Below, one piece after another: positions 1 to 13,700 of a DNA stretch of 64,000 nt. The stretch is from Neodiprion pinetum. Its lineage: Eukaryota; Arthropoda; Insecta; Hymenoptera; Diprionidae. The notes beneath the pieces were generated by a model that was not told the origin of the DNA, made no database searches, and saw only the letters and a list, made by a program, of their open reading frames with translations. Positions within the stretch are counted from its first letter, which is position 1. Every line of letters begins with the position of its first letter. A program made the position numbers and the translations under genes. The stretch is from contig NC_060232.1 of NCBI RefSeq assembly GCF_021155775.2, forward strand, positions 37,941,089-38,005,088, in the 5' to 3' direction.

Positions 1-765
1 ATATCTGTAATGACTTGGATGTACCGACGCCAGTAATCGCACCGTTGTATCATTCTTCCCGAAGAGGAGACTCGATGTTTTTCAATCTTAAACAAACAGC
101 ATCAAAATAAGAAAACCATAACCCTCGCCTTGTTATTTTCACAACAAATCTCAATATTATCTTTACAGCTACAACTTACAATTAGTCCAGTTACGCTAAT
201 TAAACCGCAGTCCAATCTGATCGTGAGTCGAATATAAAACGCATTTCACACGTTATAAATAAATAGATAAAGAACCACTGTGCATTGGCAGTTTTTTGGA
301 CCTTAGAGTCATCACATCATTAGTTAGAATCGGCCGCCGAGCTACGTCATAAATATTATATACGTCACAAGGCTCACGGTGCATGTATATATGTACCTAA
401 ATTATATGGACGAGAAGAAAAAAAAAAAAAAAAAAATTGATGCGTGAAAACATCTGTTTCGATGATTATCTCCTCGCGTGTTGTAGGTATAAGGTTTGGT
501 TGTACCGTCCAGCAACCGTTACGGTTGGAGATATTACAAAACGAAAATTGGGTCACCCAACGCAGCATGCAAAACAAAAGTAGGATTAGAATTTTGTTTT
601 CACAATCGGTTCACAATTTTTCGCCATTGACTGACGAAGGACGTCATCCATTTTCAATAATTATTATTGATTTACAAAATGTTCAATTTCAGATATTACG
701 TTTCACCTAGCAGAGAGATTCAGAAGTTTGTTTTACAACGACGATGCTCGGCTGAAGAGGGTCAA

Positions 766-793
766 TATAAAAAGGTCCGAACATTAATCAGTC
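766..793 (+). promoter_or_regulatory. candidate core promoter (TATA plus arthropod initiator)
   Basis: A TATAAAAA box starts at 766 and is followed by TCAGTCGTG, with the initiator A at 790. TCAGT is the arthropod initiator core. The spacing of 24 bases is a little short of the usual 30 or so. A pyrimidine tract ending in CAG lies at about 817-837, which could be a splice acceptor or chance. No coding exon is attached downstream, so the assignment rests on motifs only. Confidence 0.35.
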
Positions 794-2153
794 GTGAATT
801 GTGTGTGCGTGCTTTTTTATTCTTCTTCTTCTTCAGCGGAGAATAGTTATATGTTGTTGTGGTATTACATGGACAGCAGCGGAGATTTCACCACTGCAGG
901 AGTGTAATATTGGAAGAGAGGCAGGGTTCCCAAGAACATAACTCGACTGATTGTGGGAGAAAATACGAGCGTCTGTGGGACGATTTCGTACCATCCACTG
1001 CTGCACTGGTTGAAATGGGAGTGCGGTGATCGCTGGTAAACACGCTATTATAGTATACGTGGTATACCATATCACTGATCGTTGGTTATGGTCATGAAGT
1101 AGTCGCGTTCGAATCGAAGTCAAAGGAGTTATAAGAAAGGTTCGGAGTCTGCTGATGCCTTGGGTGCAAAGAAGCTCTACGCACAACCGATACGCAAAGA
1201 GTAATTTGTAACCACGTGTTCGTGAGTCACTGCATCACAACCACGTTGCAGGCTGGTGATGATGGTGGTGGTGGTGGTGGTTTCAATCTCCATGTCACGT
1301 GTGTGTTGGTTTGATGAGTTAGGAGCCTGGAACCCTCCATGCTGGTTCGTGTAACCCCTTGATCTCTTTGGGTCAAATAGCCAACGTGTCAAATAAATGC
1401 TCTACGGTCATTGTGGCGTGGCGATGGAATGGACCGAGGCATTGTGGCTCTTGGCGGCACATGAGATTCACCTACACATGGCAACTGCACCGACTCGTCT
1501 CTCTGACCGAAGTATTAATAGAGCCCATGGACCGTCAGACGGTGACGGGGGAGAATTCCATTCTTGTGTTAATGAATAATGACCGTTATATTCGCTCTAT
1601 ACCAAGTATGCTCATCGTGCGGCAAAGGATGCGGTTAGGAGTTCTTTTCGAGTCCTCTGTACGGAATGTCTACCCTCGGACCATGGAGCCGTTGCTACTC
1701 GGAAGATGTTATACACGCTTCACTGTTTCGGAACAAGGGTTTTGACATAAGGTACGTTTATAACGTGAGCCGAACGATGCGTGTCGCAGGAAGTTTAAAT
1801 CACGATCCGAATCTCGAAATCCTCCGGGGTTTCATGAAAATATGAAAAAGTCATTTAACGAACTATCCGGAGTTACGGTGATACGATCTTTCGATCTGAT
1901 CATAACTACTGTGTTCTCTTCTCCTCTCATTCTGATGTAACAAGGGGTGTGAATACCTTAGAGACGACATAACAGTCTTGATAAGATCCCACCAATACAT
2001 ATTTATATCAACATGTTGCGTCCGGTCGAGCCGACAAAAACTAATCAGAAAACCGCATCACTCGTACAATTACGGTGAACATGTTGCAGAACACCGCAAG
2101 ACTGATTCGATATTTTTATGCATCATGCTTATAACTTTACGAACAAGTAAGAA

Positions 2154-2170
2154 CTCGTGACCGTCACGAG
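2154..2170. repeat. short perfect palindrome
   Basis: CTCGTGAC and GTCACGAG flank a single central C, giving 8-bp arms. The half site resembles a bZIP or bHLH-type core, but no neighbour supports a function. Confidence 0.5.
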
Positions 2171-3922
2171 TGAGACGATGGATGTTCATCGTCGGTTACT
2201 TCGTAATAATTGATCGTAAGTATCTATGTATAAAAACTGATCTTCAATGAGGAGTTTAATTCCTCAATGGAACTTTTAGACTCCTGACCGGGTTAAGAGT
2301 CTGCGTCGCAGTTCGAGAAGGGATTTATCTGGCGATGAAGAAGTTCTGAAAGAGATTCGTGCCTATCCAAAGTATTTCCAACGAAGGTGAACTTCTGAAG
2401 TGGAGCTATTCCATTTCAAAGTGACGGATACGTCGAAAAGACCCGACAGACTGAAGCTGGGGTTAAATATGCGGGTTTCATATGCTCAAACGGTGTTTGG
2501 AATAAGGAAGTGGCGAAACCGAGCACCGGATGGTCGACGATGGGTCGACAAAAGTGACCAATTTCTTTGGTGAATCCGAGGAGACGATAAATCGGCGTGT
2601 TTTTCATCGAAATGTAACACTGGCAACCTGCGCGGATATTATAACACAAAGCGGCGAGCTGTTTCCTCGGCAGTTAGGCGTTTCGCGATATGTGATAAGC
2701 GTGTCTATGTTACACACGATGGGCGTGTAGATCCCCGGGCACGCATGTATATCTGTACATATACGCGTATCACTCAGTGTTAGAATACTTGGTCCGGAGC
2801 CAACCACCACCGACCAACATCCCGCATCCCGCATCACCGAGAAGTGCTGGACCGGTTATTTCTCTCTGTTATATATTCTTTATTTCCAGGCAAACCTGCG
2901 GCCGAGTTCATTTTACAAACTATACTCGCCGATTCTTAGAATTCTTTGAAACTATCCTATTCGAAACACCATCTATAATATCATACCTACGCAAGATTAT
3001 ACCTACTCGTAGTCGCTTGTATCACTGTTACCACAGTCATTTCACCTCGGGTTCATAATTATCAAGATTATCCTCTCTGTTTTCCACAACCTTTCTCTTC
3101 CTTATATTTATCCCTCATCGATTTTGCGACGAAACAGGCAACCATTTTGACATACTTACTTGTCGATCGCTGTGTCAGACAAAAACGGAGCACTAATTGC
3201 TGGAAGAAAAAATGAAAAAATTGGAACGAAAAATATTTCTCACCAATGGTGAACCTGGGTTGTCGGTTTTTTTTTTTTTTTCTTTAATTGAAATTTGAAT
3301 AAATGTATCAAATAGCTATTCGAAATTCGTAACCCGCGCGGTTTTATAGCGGAATTAATACCGTTCGCAGAGTTCCCGCTGGCACGACGGGCAAACTCTT
3401 TTACTAGATATACATTATTGCTTTATAAGGTACTTTTTTACTGCGGGTAGGTATCCTATATTCCTTTCTCGGTTATAAAATTTATACAACTCATGACAAC
3501 GATATAGCCGTCGTAAATTAATTCCCGAGGTATTTACGACCGTTGAAATCCTATTTCCTCGATAACAAAGATCCCACAATACGATTCATACGCTTCTAAC
3601 GATACACCAATAAAAACTTGTGCCAATCGAGTTCAATTTTCGAAAATAAAGACTCGTAGGAATTAATTACAGGCGGAACGATATTTTCAATCAATTACAC
3701 TGTACAATACATATCGTTGGACCAATTTCGACGAGGCTCGAAATTCCGTGTAATTCTATAATTGCTCACAAAAGAAAATCTTCACAAGGTATAAAATTAT
3801 TGTGACCGTTTTTTTTTTTTTTCTTCTCTATGTGACTTGCGAAAATTAAAACTACCATCTGCAAGAAGTTTGACTCTAAAATTCTTAAAATTTTTCGATT
3901 TGCCAAAATTCTCAAAAGATCA

Positions 3923-4282
3923 CCCCCCCCCCCCCCCCCCCCCCCAATAAGAGTTCTCACATTCACCGCTAAGCGAGGACCCATTCCCAGAATCCACCCA
4001 CGAGTACCCGAAGATGCCTAAAAAGCGTCCGCTGCAATCGAATTCCTTTGTCAGCTGTTGAATAAAACAGCAAAACGCGTGCGTTTGGCATTCGGAGAGC
4101 CGTCAACCACTGGTTGAAAATGGAGCTGCAGGGAGGGGGGTGGAGGGGGGAGGGGGGGGGAAGCGTTAATTCCGCGCGTTGCAAAAAAGCATCAGGAGCG
4201 GTGCAGAACTGCGCAGTTAGAGAGTCGAAGAGCGGAACAAGAGGACAGCCTGGTTCACGATCTGAGGAGAGGGGGGGGGGGG
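3923..4282. repeat. poly-C run and G-rich homopolymer block
   Basis: There are 23 consecutive C at 3923-3945. Long G runs follow at 4131-4160 and 4271-4282. The plus strand at 4131-4160 has several G tracts of six or more with single-base breaks, so it can in principle form G-quadruplexes. The run lengths are likely to be assembly- and PCR-sensitive. Glycine-rich frames crossing the block are artefacts of the G tracts. Confidence 0.85.
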
Positions 4283-6703
4283 CGGGAAAAGAGAGGAAAA
4301 CCTCGGGCGAATAGAAGGCTTGTGAGGAAAAAGCTGTGCCTAGGTCAACGCGGCGAGCGGCGGGGCAGCAAATAAAGCGACAAAAGGTGAAAGTTCTGAA
4401 CACTGCCGCGGGATGCAAGAAGAATTAGACAAGTGAAATATGCCGCGTTGCGCTTCGCGAGCCGCGTTTCGGCCCTAATAATACCTCCAAATGATGCGCA
4501 GATGCAGCTTTCGACCGCATCTCGCTTTTCTAATGGTTGTGTATCCAGTACACCCCTAATAAACACCCAGAAAAGACAGAGCGATACGCTGAACTGTACA
4601 AAGGAAAATATTCTTTGTCCGTTCTGTTGTTTTTCCAAATTTCGGACAAAGTTCGTTTCAGTATATTGAAATCGATGACTTATAACGTAGATGCGTTGGT
4701 TGATTTTTGTAAGTTAAATGTTATACAAATTGAGAGAACTTTAATCAATGAATTTAATTGAAATGTTAGTTGAATATATTTAATCACAGTGGCTGTCAAT
4801 ATGTATTTATTTTGATCCGATTCCGGGCAATTTGTCAAGTAATTTTCTCCACGTCGAGTGTCTAGCGATCGATTGGAGGCTGAGGAAAATATATTTGAAG
4901 AACGGAAGGCAAACGAAAAAATCGTACCACCGTTTTTTTCGCATTGTAATATCCGCGCGATAAATTATACCCACTTGTGTTTTTGATGAAAGCCGCGAAT
5001 AAGCTACTCGGGCAAACGGAGGAAAGCTGTCATATGAATATCGTCGAATGGCGCGCAAATCGCGTAAGAAATAAGTTTGAAACAAGAAAGGCGAGTAGGT
5101 TTCAAATAAACTGTACCACGGCTCTCGCTAGCCGCACGTGTTTCAACAAACGCCTCTGTATGCGTACTTACGTATATTTATCTATGTACGAATGTGTTCT
5201 ATAAAAGGAGGAGAAGAGAAGGGTGGTTGACGACAGCGCGACGGGGCGAAGCGGGGATGCAGAGGGACAAAACGAAGATAAGAAAACCCCAGGCAAGCTC
5301 ACAAGGTGGTTGCACTAAAGATAAACTTAAAACAAAGGGGACAACGGACCGGCCGTGCGAGTTGCGCGCGCAACTGTTAAAACCGGTGCATTATGGGTAG
5401 GGTGGCTGATTGCGAGTCGCGCGCCTTTTCGCGGGATTAACGTCTATTTTATAAAACCCAACAACCGCTTGGTCGCTTTTTAATTTCTTTTTATCGTAAC
5501 GCAAATTCGGTTTTGTACCGCGCAACCCGGATACGTATAACGATATCGGTGTTCATATTTGTACGTGTCGAGTTATCGTCAATATTTGAGGTTAAGTTGT
5601 ACAATAAACGAGTGAAAGTCTTGCTCGGCGCAAATAACGATGCAATTGCGCAAGAAAAATGAACAGAATAGAACGAAGATCGGATTGAGTTGAAAATTTT
5701 CGTACCGAAGCTTGGAATATATTCTCAAATCGATAAAATTATTTACCTCATTGTCAGGATATTGTTCGGATGAATATCATTTAAAATAAAAATACGTCTG
5801 AAAAACTCAAGAAATTGATTATTCACTTAGCAACTTATAACAACAGCTACAATTTCCGGACTTGGTATAATCAACAGCAGATTTTCAAAAATACACTATC
5901 CGATTTTATCGAAAACTTTATTCCGTTTGTTTAAAATTCGTTCACAAGTTTCGCGTCTCATTGATATGTTTCGAAGCCGTACTCAAACTCGTTTCAAATC
6001 CAAAAAAAAATCCTTCGAGAGTTTCTGATTATACACGAAACTTGACAACGATGTTTTCATCAATTTCAGATTGAGAATTACTATGTTTTTTTCTTTTTTG
6101 TTTTTTATTGTTCCTGGATGGCAAAGACGAACTTCTCTCGAGACTCAGTTCGTGATTAGATAATAATCCGTGAGTGTCGTACGAGCATTAGCAACTAATT
6201 TAACGCGTGCGCCGCGCACGTGGGTTTGGTTGCGCCGGGCGTCGCGACGACCGGCGTCCGCTTCACCGGTGGAAGGAAATCCCCTCTACGTCATAACATC
6301 TGGACCGCAAAATCTTAGGCTGCCAAGCCGAACCGCCGCCCGGACTACCGGTGGTCGTGGTGGTCGCCAGGCTCTTTCCGTTTTCCTTAAGCTGCTCAGC
6401 CGGTGGCGACCCGCTACATATTTCAAACCGACCTCAGCCTCCGGCTTCGCTGGACCGCTTGTGCCTCGAGCCACCGATCTCTTTCGCAATTCGCTCTGTA
6501 ATAAGAAAGAAGAAGAAAAAAAAAAAAAAAAAAAAACAGAAGACTGGAAAAGAAAGACGAGGGGAAAGGAGAAACGGAAGTTTAGATTACTGATTCTTGT
6601 TACAAGTTTGGTTCAATGTAATATACGTTAATTAATAACGTAGGGACGAAGCGAAAAGAGATTCAGCGTCTGTGTTGGTACGTATAATAGTGTTGTGCGA
6701 TTC
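4283..6703. other. unique non-coding DNA, no gene seen
   Basis: No coding signal is recognised. A poly-A run lies at 6516-6536. The region 6170-6500 is GC-richer and its frames are open on both strands, which is typical of GC-rich non-coding DNA. No domain was identified. Confidence 0.5.
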
Positions 6704-6813
6704 ATCGATTAATCGTTTTTTCCAACTAATCGATTAACGGACGGTTTTTATTCATATATCGATTGACCGACTTGCAGAATTATTATTAAGCAACTTTGAT
6801 TAATCGATTAATC
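6704..6813. promoter_or_regulatory. cluster of ATCGATTA sites with a 16-bp palindrome
   Basis: At least four ATCGATTA or TAATCGAT words fall within about 110 bases, near 6704, 6727, 6758 and 6798. The last is the perfect palindrome GATTAATCGATTAATC at 6798-6813. ATCGAT plus a TTA extension is the known preference of cut/onecut-type homeodomain proteins. TATCGAT also overlaps insulator and DREF-like words. Homotypic clustering suggests a regulatory element, but there is no gene beside it to regulate. Confidence 0.35.
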
Positions 6814-6814
6814 G

Positions 6815-9800
6815 ACAAAACGACTACGATCGATCGAAAAACAATTAGTTACAGGAAATATGAAACACGTAAGTGTAACAAGCAGAGATTTTTTTTTATA
6901 GTTTGCTTTTTTTTCCTTACCTCTGTTACAGAGTTAAAATTTTTTTTACGCTTCGCTAATCGTTACTATAAAACTATGTTCCATCTTTCATGGATACCTT
7001 ACATATTTCAGTTTCTCAATATTCTTACGTGTACGCTATAATTACAGTATCAGTAACGTTTGATGAATAACATACTAATATTAAATTCGTTAATCTTGTT
7101 GACTGCAAATTTTGTACAATTATGCCATGTATGCAAGAGAGAGAGAGAGAAAAAAAAAACGAAAATTTCGTTGACGGAAATAGCTAATTATACGAATGCG
7201 AAGGGGGGTGGTGGGAGGTGGGGAAACAACACAAGATTTCTCGGAGTTGAAGTTAGAACGAGTGAAGTGGTTAGAAATAAAGAGTAAGCGCAGAGCCATT
7301 ACAAGAGCATCGAAAGTTGTGTGCACGTGCTCTCCAACGCAAGAGAACCTATACACATCTATGTATAGGTATACGTATGTGTAATTATATATATACATAT
7401 ACACATAGCATCTCCGATTCGCGATCGCGCGGCATTTCCGGCTCTGGGACTTGTCCAATTTTATATCTGGTCACTGCAACCGCGGGTTTCAGGATCAATA
7501 AATCTACTCGGTCGATGAAACGGTTAATTTAGGAGTTTCGACATCACTAAGAATCGCGTATAGTTAATAAGCTCACTCTGAAGTGTCAGCTGATTTGTAC
7601 GATCAGCTCGGTTATCGAAAAGATTCGCGAACCTTGCACCGCGGTGCGATAATAATTTTCGACAACTATTTATCAGCGGTTTCAGTATGTCGTCAATTAG
7701 GTGTATTACCTAATCAACGTGAACGTAACATTACTTATCCCAACAAGTTATCTGGTGAAAATTTCTACTAACATTTCGTATTGTTTCTTAGAAAATTGTA
7801 AATATGCATATAACTATAGTTTTTCGTAAAGAATTGTTAATTTTCGTTGATAAAAGAATTGCAGTAGCTTGTAGATTATATGGTAAAAAATTAAAAATTT
7901 TCATAAAAATCTACAAGTTTTTGCACAAAATTTCCCAATTTTACAAAAAAATTTGTAGAAAATTTTAGAAATAATTTCCACCCGAACGCCGTGATGGAGT
8001 GAAAAACGAATTCACACCTGTTGATAATCTGATCGTTGTATAAAAAATTGATATTTTTGGGACTCATGGCCGCGTAATTGGCGAAACGGTTTTGCGATGT
8101 TTGAGGAGAAATGAATGTACTAAAATTGGGTGGAGGCCGGAGTTATGGGGCAAGGGATAAACAAGAGGCTATTTCGGTTTTAGCCGTGGGGCCGTTTGGT
8201 GTCCGCTATACAAGCCCGCGGGCATCTGGCTTGTAACCTACGTTGCAAAGTTAAGCGAGTTTGGAGGCGTTTCTCGTTCCGCAAGCTTCTAGAACGGCCG
8301 GTAAGCCTGCCGTTTGTGTAATACCTAACTACCTACATACGTACATGATATCTAAGTATTATACGTACGTGCGGATACGCGCGGTATTCAACATCGGCTC
8401 TACGTAGAAACTTGCATGCATACGTTCGCCGGTGGCCCAGTTAAAGAGGCGAACCATGCGAAGACCACAGGGAAACCTCGTGCCAACTCGCTATTCTTTT
8501 ATTATACCGCCTTTGATTTTTATTTAATATTTACAACAAAGCGTAGCGTCGATCGGTGTATTGCACGAGTCCAACGATTTTTAACACCATTTTTATCAGC
8601 GCTAGACGAATCGATTACGATCAATCGCATCTTGTCTCGTTTTCTTTTTCATTTTGCAAGACTAGTTTTTCTCAATACAAGCACGAATCTTATATCACCA
8701 TTTTTGAAAATTATTATTCTACTTTACGGCAAATTGACAAAAAATTATTATGCTCCACAATGACAGAATATTTTTACGTATATATGGTAAGAGTGATAAG
8801 AGAGACGAAATCAGCCAAGTCAAATTACAAAATTACCAAATTATCGGGAGAAAAAAAGCTGTCTTGGTTTTTGCCAAAAACAAAGTTCTCGCGCGAAATA
8901 GTGATATACAAATATCAAATATATATGTATATACGATCGTCGTCGTTTATTTTATCAACTCGGCACATATTTTAATCCTTCCGCCAATGAAAATATTATT
9001 AGCATCGCTGTGGTTATTTTCAGACTTGCAATATCCACATTGAAAGCTCGAATATACGCATAGATGCAAGACTGCGCGAGATCTTCAGTGCACATTGAAC
9101 GGCTGGTTCCTGGATCTAGTTGAACGAAACACTTTCCCGATATTGTAAATTGAAACATTCGGCAACAAGAATATGCAGATAGAAGCTGCGATCCAGCGTT
9201 AGAATTTTACTTTAAAAACTCGAAAGCTCCGACGATTGGCAAAAAAAAAAAAGAAAAAAAAACTAGATGCAATAAAAAATCTGAGTCTAGCTGTAAACGA
9301 GACGCATCGTCGTCGTCGTTATCGTCGTTGTTGTTGTTGTTGTTGTTGTTGTTGTTAGGTGTAATATTTGTTACGATTATTTGTTATCTGGAATACAAGC
9401 ACGCCTTGGCACCACGCGCGGGATATTATCATAGATGTATGTGTAGTGTGACATTGATCGAGTGTTTTGGAGTAGGTACTACAGTTACACGTTTAACGCT
9501 GCACGGGCGAGGATTTGTAATCATGCATACCTACCTGCCCGCTGTATGGTATTGAAATTTGTTGAGACAACGGAGATACCAGCTAGGCCACCGTCTCCGG
9601 TTGGCACCGACGCGCAGCTTGTTATTCTTTGGAATTTGACTCGGTCGGTGTTGGCAACTGCCGCAAAGCTGTACACTTGTTGCAACCGCTGCAACGCTTG
9701 CAACAAAGATCTTTTACCGCTGCTGGTTGTTGCAGGTGGTCTCGTGCCGCACGTGGTTAATGGATGCAGCCCAGGGTCGCGAAACGGACCCTATAAATTA

Positions 9801-10607
9801 GCACCATGGATTACACGAGGCATGTCAATTAAAACGCTTCCTGGTTCGTTTTGAACCGCATGATAAATCTCATCGACTTGTCGCTCCGACAAAAGTTGGT
9901 CGAATTACTTGTGAAGGTACTTTGGAGTTTCCAGGAAGTGAAACGGAATGGACAAACGAGATATGATTGCTTTTCGAGTCTCGCCTGATCTTCGAATCCC
10001 CTCTCGTCAATCGTGATCTATGGATCATTTGTATCCCGTGTTCTGCTTGGCTTGTCTTCTGATCAGTTCAAGTAGCCCCAAGCACCTCGCATGACTGATT
10101 AATCCCAACATCCGTGTCACAAGTTGGACCCTCAGTGATATCTACCGGTTCTCCGATTTCTCTTCATCCATGATACTCCTTCTTCTCGTCATGGTTGATC
10201 CCAATGCGAGAGTGAATCTAAGGAGAGACTCATCCGTCATCGGATTGCGGCATTTGCGACCTTTATGCTTCGCTAGGATGAGTTATCGACAGACGCATTT
10301 GGACAAGTCCTGAAGCATGTTCCTCGATCACTTTCCTACAGATTGTGACATCGACATGCGGCATATCCGCGCTTAGAATCAGGTACGAGGACAATGTCCA
10401 GAGTTCATTGTGTACGGGTTTTTTTTTTCTTTCATCTTACTGCAGCAGTAAAGTCGAACGGAAAAGCAGATAAAGCGAACTTCTAAAGTCCAACGCACTC
10501 AGGTGTGCTCGAATGACGCCGCGCGTTTCGATATGAGATAACGCTGGAAACTGCTTAAGGAGTTTCTCCTGAGCAGTACGGTAAGTCTACCAATTCAGAA
10601 ACTTCTA
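6815..10607. other. AT-rich non-coding DNA, no gene seen
   Basis: No gene is recognised. A (GA)n tract at 7137-7149 and several A/T runs are present. The frames at 8416-8975 are AT-driven and lack any recognisable motif. 9462-9854 is somewhat GC-richer but carries no recognised domain. Confidence 0.5.
9308..9356. repeat. compound (CGT)n/(GTT)n microsatellite
   Basis: CGT triplets run into about ten GTT triplets. The short poly-leucine frame across it is an artefact of the repeat. Confidence 0.9.
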
Positions 10608-10795
10608 TATGTATCCAATTATTCACCTTTTTGTTTTGCAACCTTATAAACTGACGGTACAAATTGCAAATTTCTCGATGACTGAAACCAATCGCTAGAG
10701 GGTTAGACACTGCTAATTTATTTTTTGATGATTTTATGACTAAACGTCAAACGGATACAACCCAAAGAGGTCAGGGTCGATAATGACCAATGACC
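10608..10795 (+). mobile_element. decayed copy of the 183-bp MITE (family C)
   Basis: The sequence aligns by eye along its length with 26810-26992. Shared words include AATTTCTCGATG, AAACCAATC followed by a CTAGA-like word, TTTTTTG(A/G)T and GGTC plus A-rich blocks, in the same order and spacing. The terminal inverted repeat is recognisable but eroded (GTATCCAATTATTCACC here). No clear target duplication remains. It is a non-autonomous DNA transposon relic with no coding capacity. Confidence 0.65.
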
Positions 10796-13700
10796 GACCC
10801 CTGAATTGATTCCTTCAAAAGCACTGTTTACTTTCAACCTTCCATTCGGGCGAAGTTAATAACTCCTTTGTGCTCTTCGGATCCCTTTTCGCAAGTCTCA
10901 CCGCAGGGTTTCCACTGCCCTTTATCGAGATAAAGGAAACAGTGATCCGCAATCTTGGTGGCATTGAGCAGCGTTGTAAATTATGTGCCTCCAGACTCAT
11001 GTCCGTGTAGGAAAGGAGTCGGGAAGCTGGCTCAAGTGGTTGAAATGAAAGCAATGTCAACCGCAGCCATCCGATGGCTGCAGGAGAAGATTAGAGGAGG
11101 GAAATGGAAACGGGGAAAAAGAAGCGAGATTAGACCAGCGAGCGATGGAAGTGATCGAACTCTGTTGGCTCAGGTGTTTGCCATTCGCTTCCCTCCTCGA
11201 CGGTTGTATCGTTTCACCGATACATCTAAGTTCAACGTACATACGTACACGCATATACGTTGATATTACAAACACGTGTGTGTGCCGTATATTTTCGCAC
11301 GTGCACTTTGCACACATTTTAACACGCGCCAACAAGCCTATACATGTACGTACGTATGCATACGCGTAACATACATCGACGACGATAAATAATTCGTTGG
11401 GTACGATACTGCAGAGTATTATAGATCCATCGCGAGGCAATTACTTAAGCTGATATATTTTCATCAAATTATAAATACATGAAGCATCTTAAACCGCGTT
11501 GCATAATATACGTTTGGCGCTCAAGTTCCATGGAGTTGGTCTACGAATTCAAATAGTTGATAAGCGGAACTTGATTTGACCTACGTATATCTTCTTCTTT
11601 TTCTTCTACTTCCTTTCCACGTTTGGAACGAGTGCTGGATTTTTCTTTTGAAATAAAAAATCTGTTACTGAATAATCAGATTTTATTACGTTTATTATAT
11701 TTTACTTTGTGCTGATATGTATCAAGTATAAACACAGTGATTGATCGTGGCGTATAATTTCTGCAATAAAATTGTAGATTGTTATGCGGAATTGTTTTGC
11801 GACCTTCGATACAAATACTTATAATATTAAACAATTCTTTCCCTTCAACGATTATCGTTAATCTAATTAACAATCGATCACATCGATATTATCTGAAAAC
11901 ATCATTATTAACGGTACAATGTTTGCCAATGCAAATATGTATGCCTGATTCGATTTCTATTATCGGTCAGTGTAAAAAGGCGTATTTTCACGAGCTTTGT
12001 CGGTCGAATTAACCAAACAACAAACAATGCGTCAACAGTTATTGACCTTGCCCAGCCGATATCTGCGGATCTTATCTGCCTGGTGTGTGTGTGTGTGTGT
12101 GTGTGTGCAAAGCTTGCATCCATCCAATTGCGGTTAATCGTTGATTTTCCCAACAGAAAAATCCCCATCCAAGAATAAACAAGTTGTACAACCGTTATCC
12201 AGGTTTGGCCTTCGACGAAGAATGTCGGTTAGTCGCACGTTGGCACTTTTCCGCAATTAGTGCTCACCGCGCATGCAAGAAGAGATAAATTAATGACTCC
12301 CTCGCATTTGCTTTCGGTTAAAGAATCGAGTCGTTTCGTACGAGACTTCCGCTCTTCGCCAATTCCATCATCCCACGACCTTCGGCCTGGTCGAGGTCCC
12401 CGCTTTGCCACTCGACTGTATAAAGAAGTCCGTTGTAGGGTAAATTCGAAAATTCAGCATCGCATCACGGTATCAAATACGTTTTTCTCACGGTGTAATT
12501 TTTGAAAGAACGCGTTTCACGCTTCAGGCTTTACAATTCCATGGGAAACAGCGCGAAAATCGTTGCGTTGATAAACTTTTTCGAAACGGGCGACTCTCCA
12601 CTTTGTCGGAACGATCGGCAGTGAAATCTCTTTTCATGATCGCTAGTCTAGCTACCAATTGTCATTGCGGAGACAATGCACAGGGACAAAGCATTGTTCA
12701 ACGGTAAACAACTTTACGCTCGGTTAAATTGCCTCCGCTTTGAAATAGGTGTAAGCTGCACAGGTATACGGTACACGTACACGTATATGCGCATATCTTA
12801 TCCTGCCTTCGTTTCACACCAGATGAACGCTATTTTACCTTTTTTTTTCTCTTTATCGCCCTCCACCCTCCCCTCCCCACCATCCACACACACTGCGTAA
12901 TTACAATACTCGATTTCGCAATCGTCGTACCTGATTCTACGTCGCAATCACACACGTTATATAGGATACGTACAACGATCACGCATCCATGGCGAAACGC
13001 ATGTCACGATCGCATTCAACGACGAGTTGGTCAACGGTGTCGATTTATCGCAGTCCGCATCACGTTCGTTTTCGCGTCTTTTCTACAGCGTTTTGATTTT
13101 TTGCGAAAATTTCACGAGTAACACGTCAGGTTTTACTTCACGTGCAAAACAATATCGCTGGGAGTATGAAATACATTGTTATGTAACTCGAGTCGCACAG
13201 GTGGATGCAAAACTTGTGAGTTTCTGATGAGACTTCTTATACCGAATCGAAATGAACTTAGAGTTCCCGAATTCAGACGTTTTCGATGAAACAAAGTGGA
13301 CCGAATCATTTTGGAACGTGTCGATGGAAGCCAGTCGAGCCGTTGGAAATATCGGACGAACCTTAAGTTGTCGAAAAATTTCAAGGCACGGATGAGAACC
13401 ACTCTAATCGAAACCACCTAGAAGAGTAAAAGTTGAAGAAAACGATGTTCGTCGAGCGGATTCAAGTTGCGTAACAGTTTATTTATCGTCCTAGTGCGGG
13501 ACTGGACGAACCTTGAAGTCTTATGCTCAGAGCGATGTGCTTTCCAGTGGTTCACGCGGAAGATCTATCTCAGCCACGCGTCACTCGGTGCCAGTCGGCT
13601 ATCCTATTTGGCAAATTTCCAACCCACGTTGCTTCTACCCGGGTTTGAGCTTCGCCCGCTGCCAACACTCTGGATCTTGAATCCGATCGCTAGATCCACG

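Larger units (their letters stand above)
1..3765. other. unique non-coding DNA, no gene seen
   Basis: No open frame here has coding character. The block contains a poly-A run near 420-436, a (GTG)n microsatellite at 1262-1280 and a candidate core promoter at 766 (separate entry). The frames at 833-1186 (minus) and 1359-1745 (plus) overlap each other's composition and show no recognisable domain. Confidence 0.6.

Noticed and set aside
3766..4418. Glycine-, serine- and proline-rich frames
   Set aside because: Translation of homopolymer G/C tracts.
6170..6631. 153-residue plus-strand frame, Arg/Lys-rich
   Set aside because: GC-rich stretch open on both strands and ending in the poly-A run. No domain.
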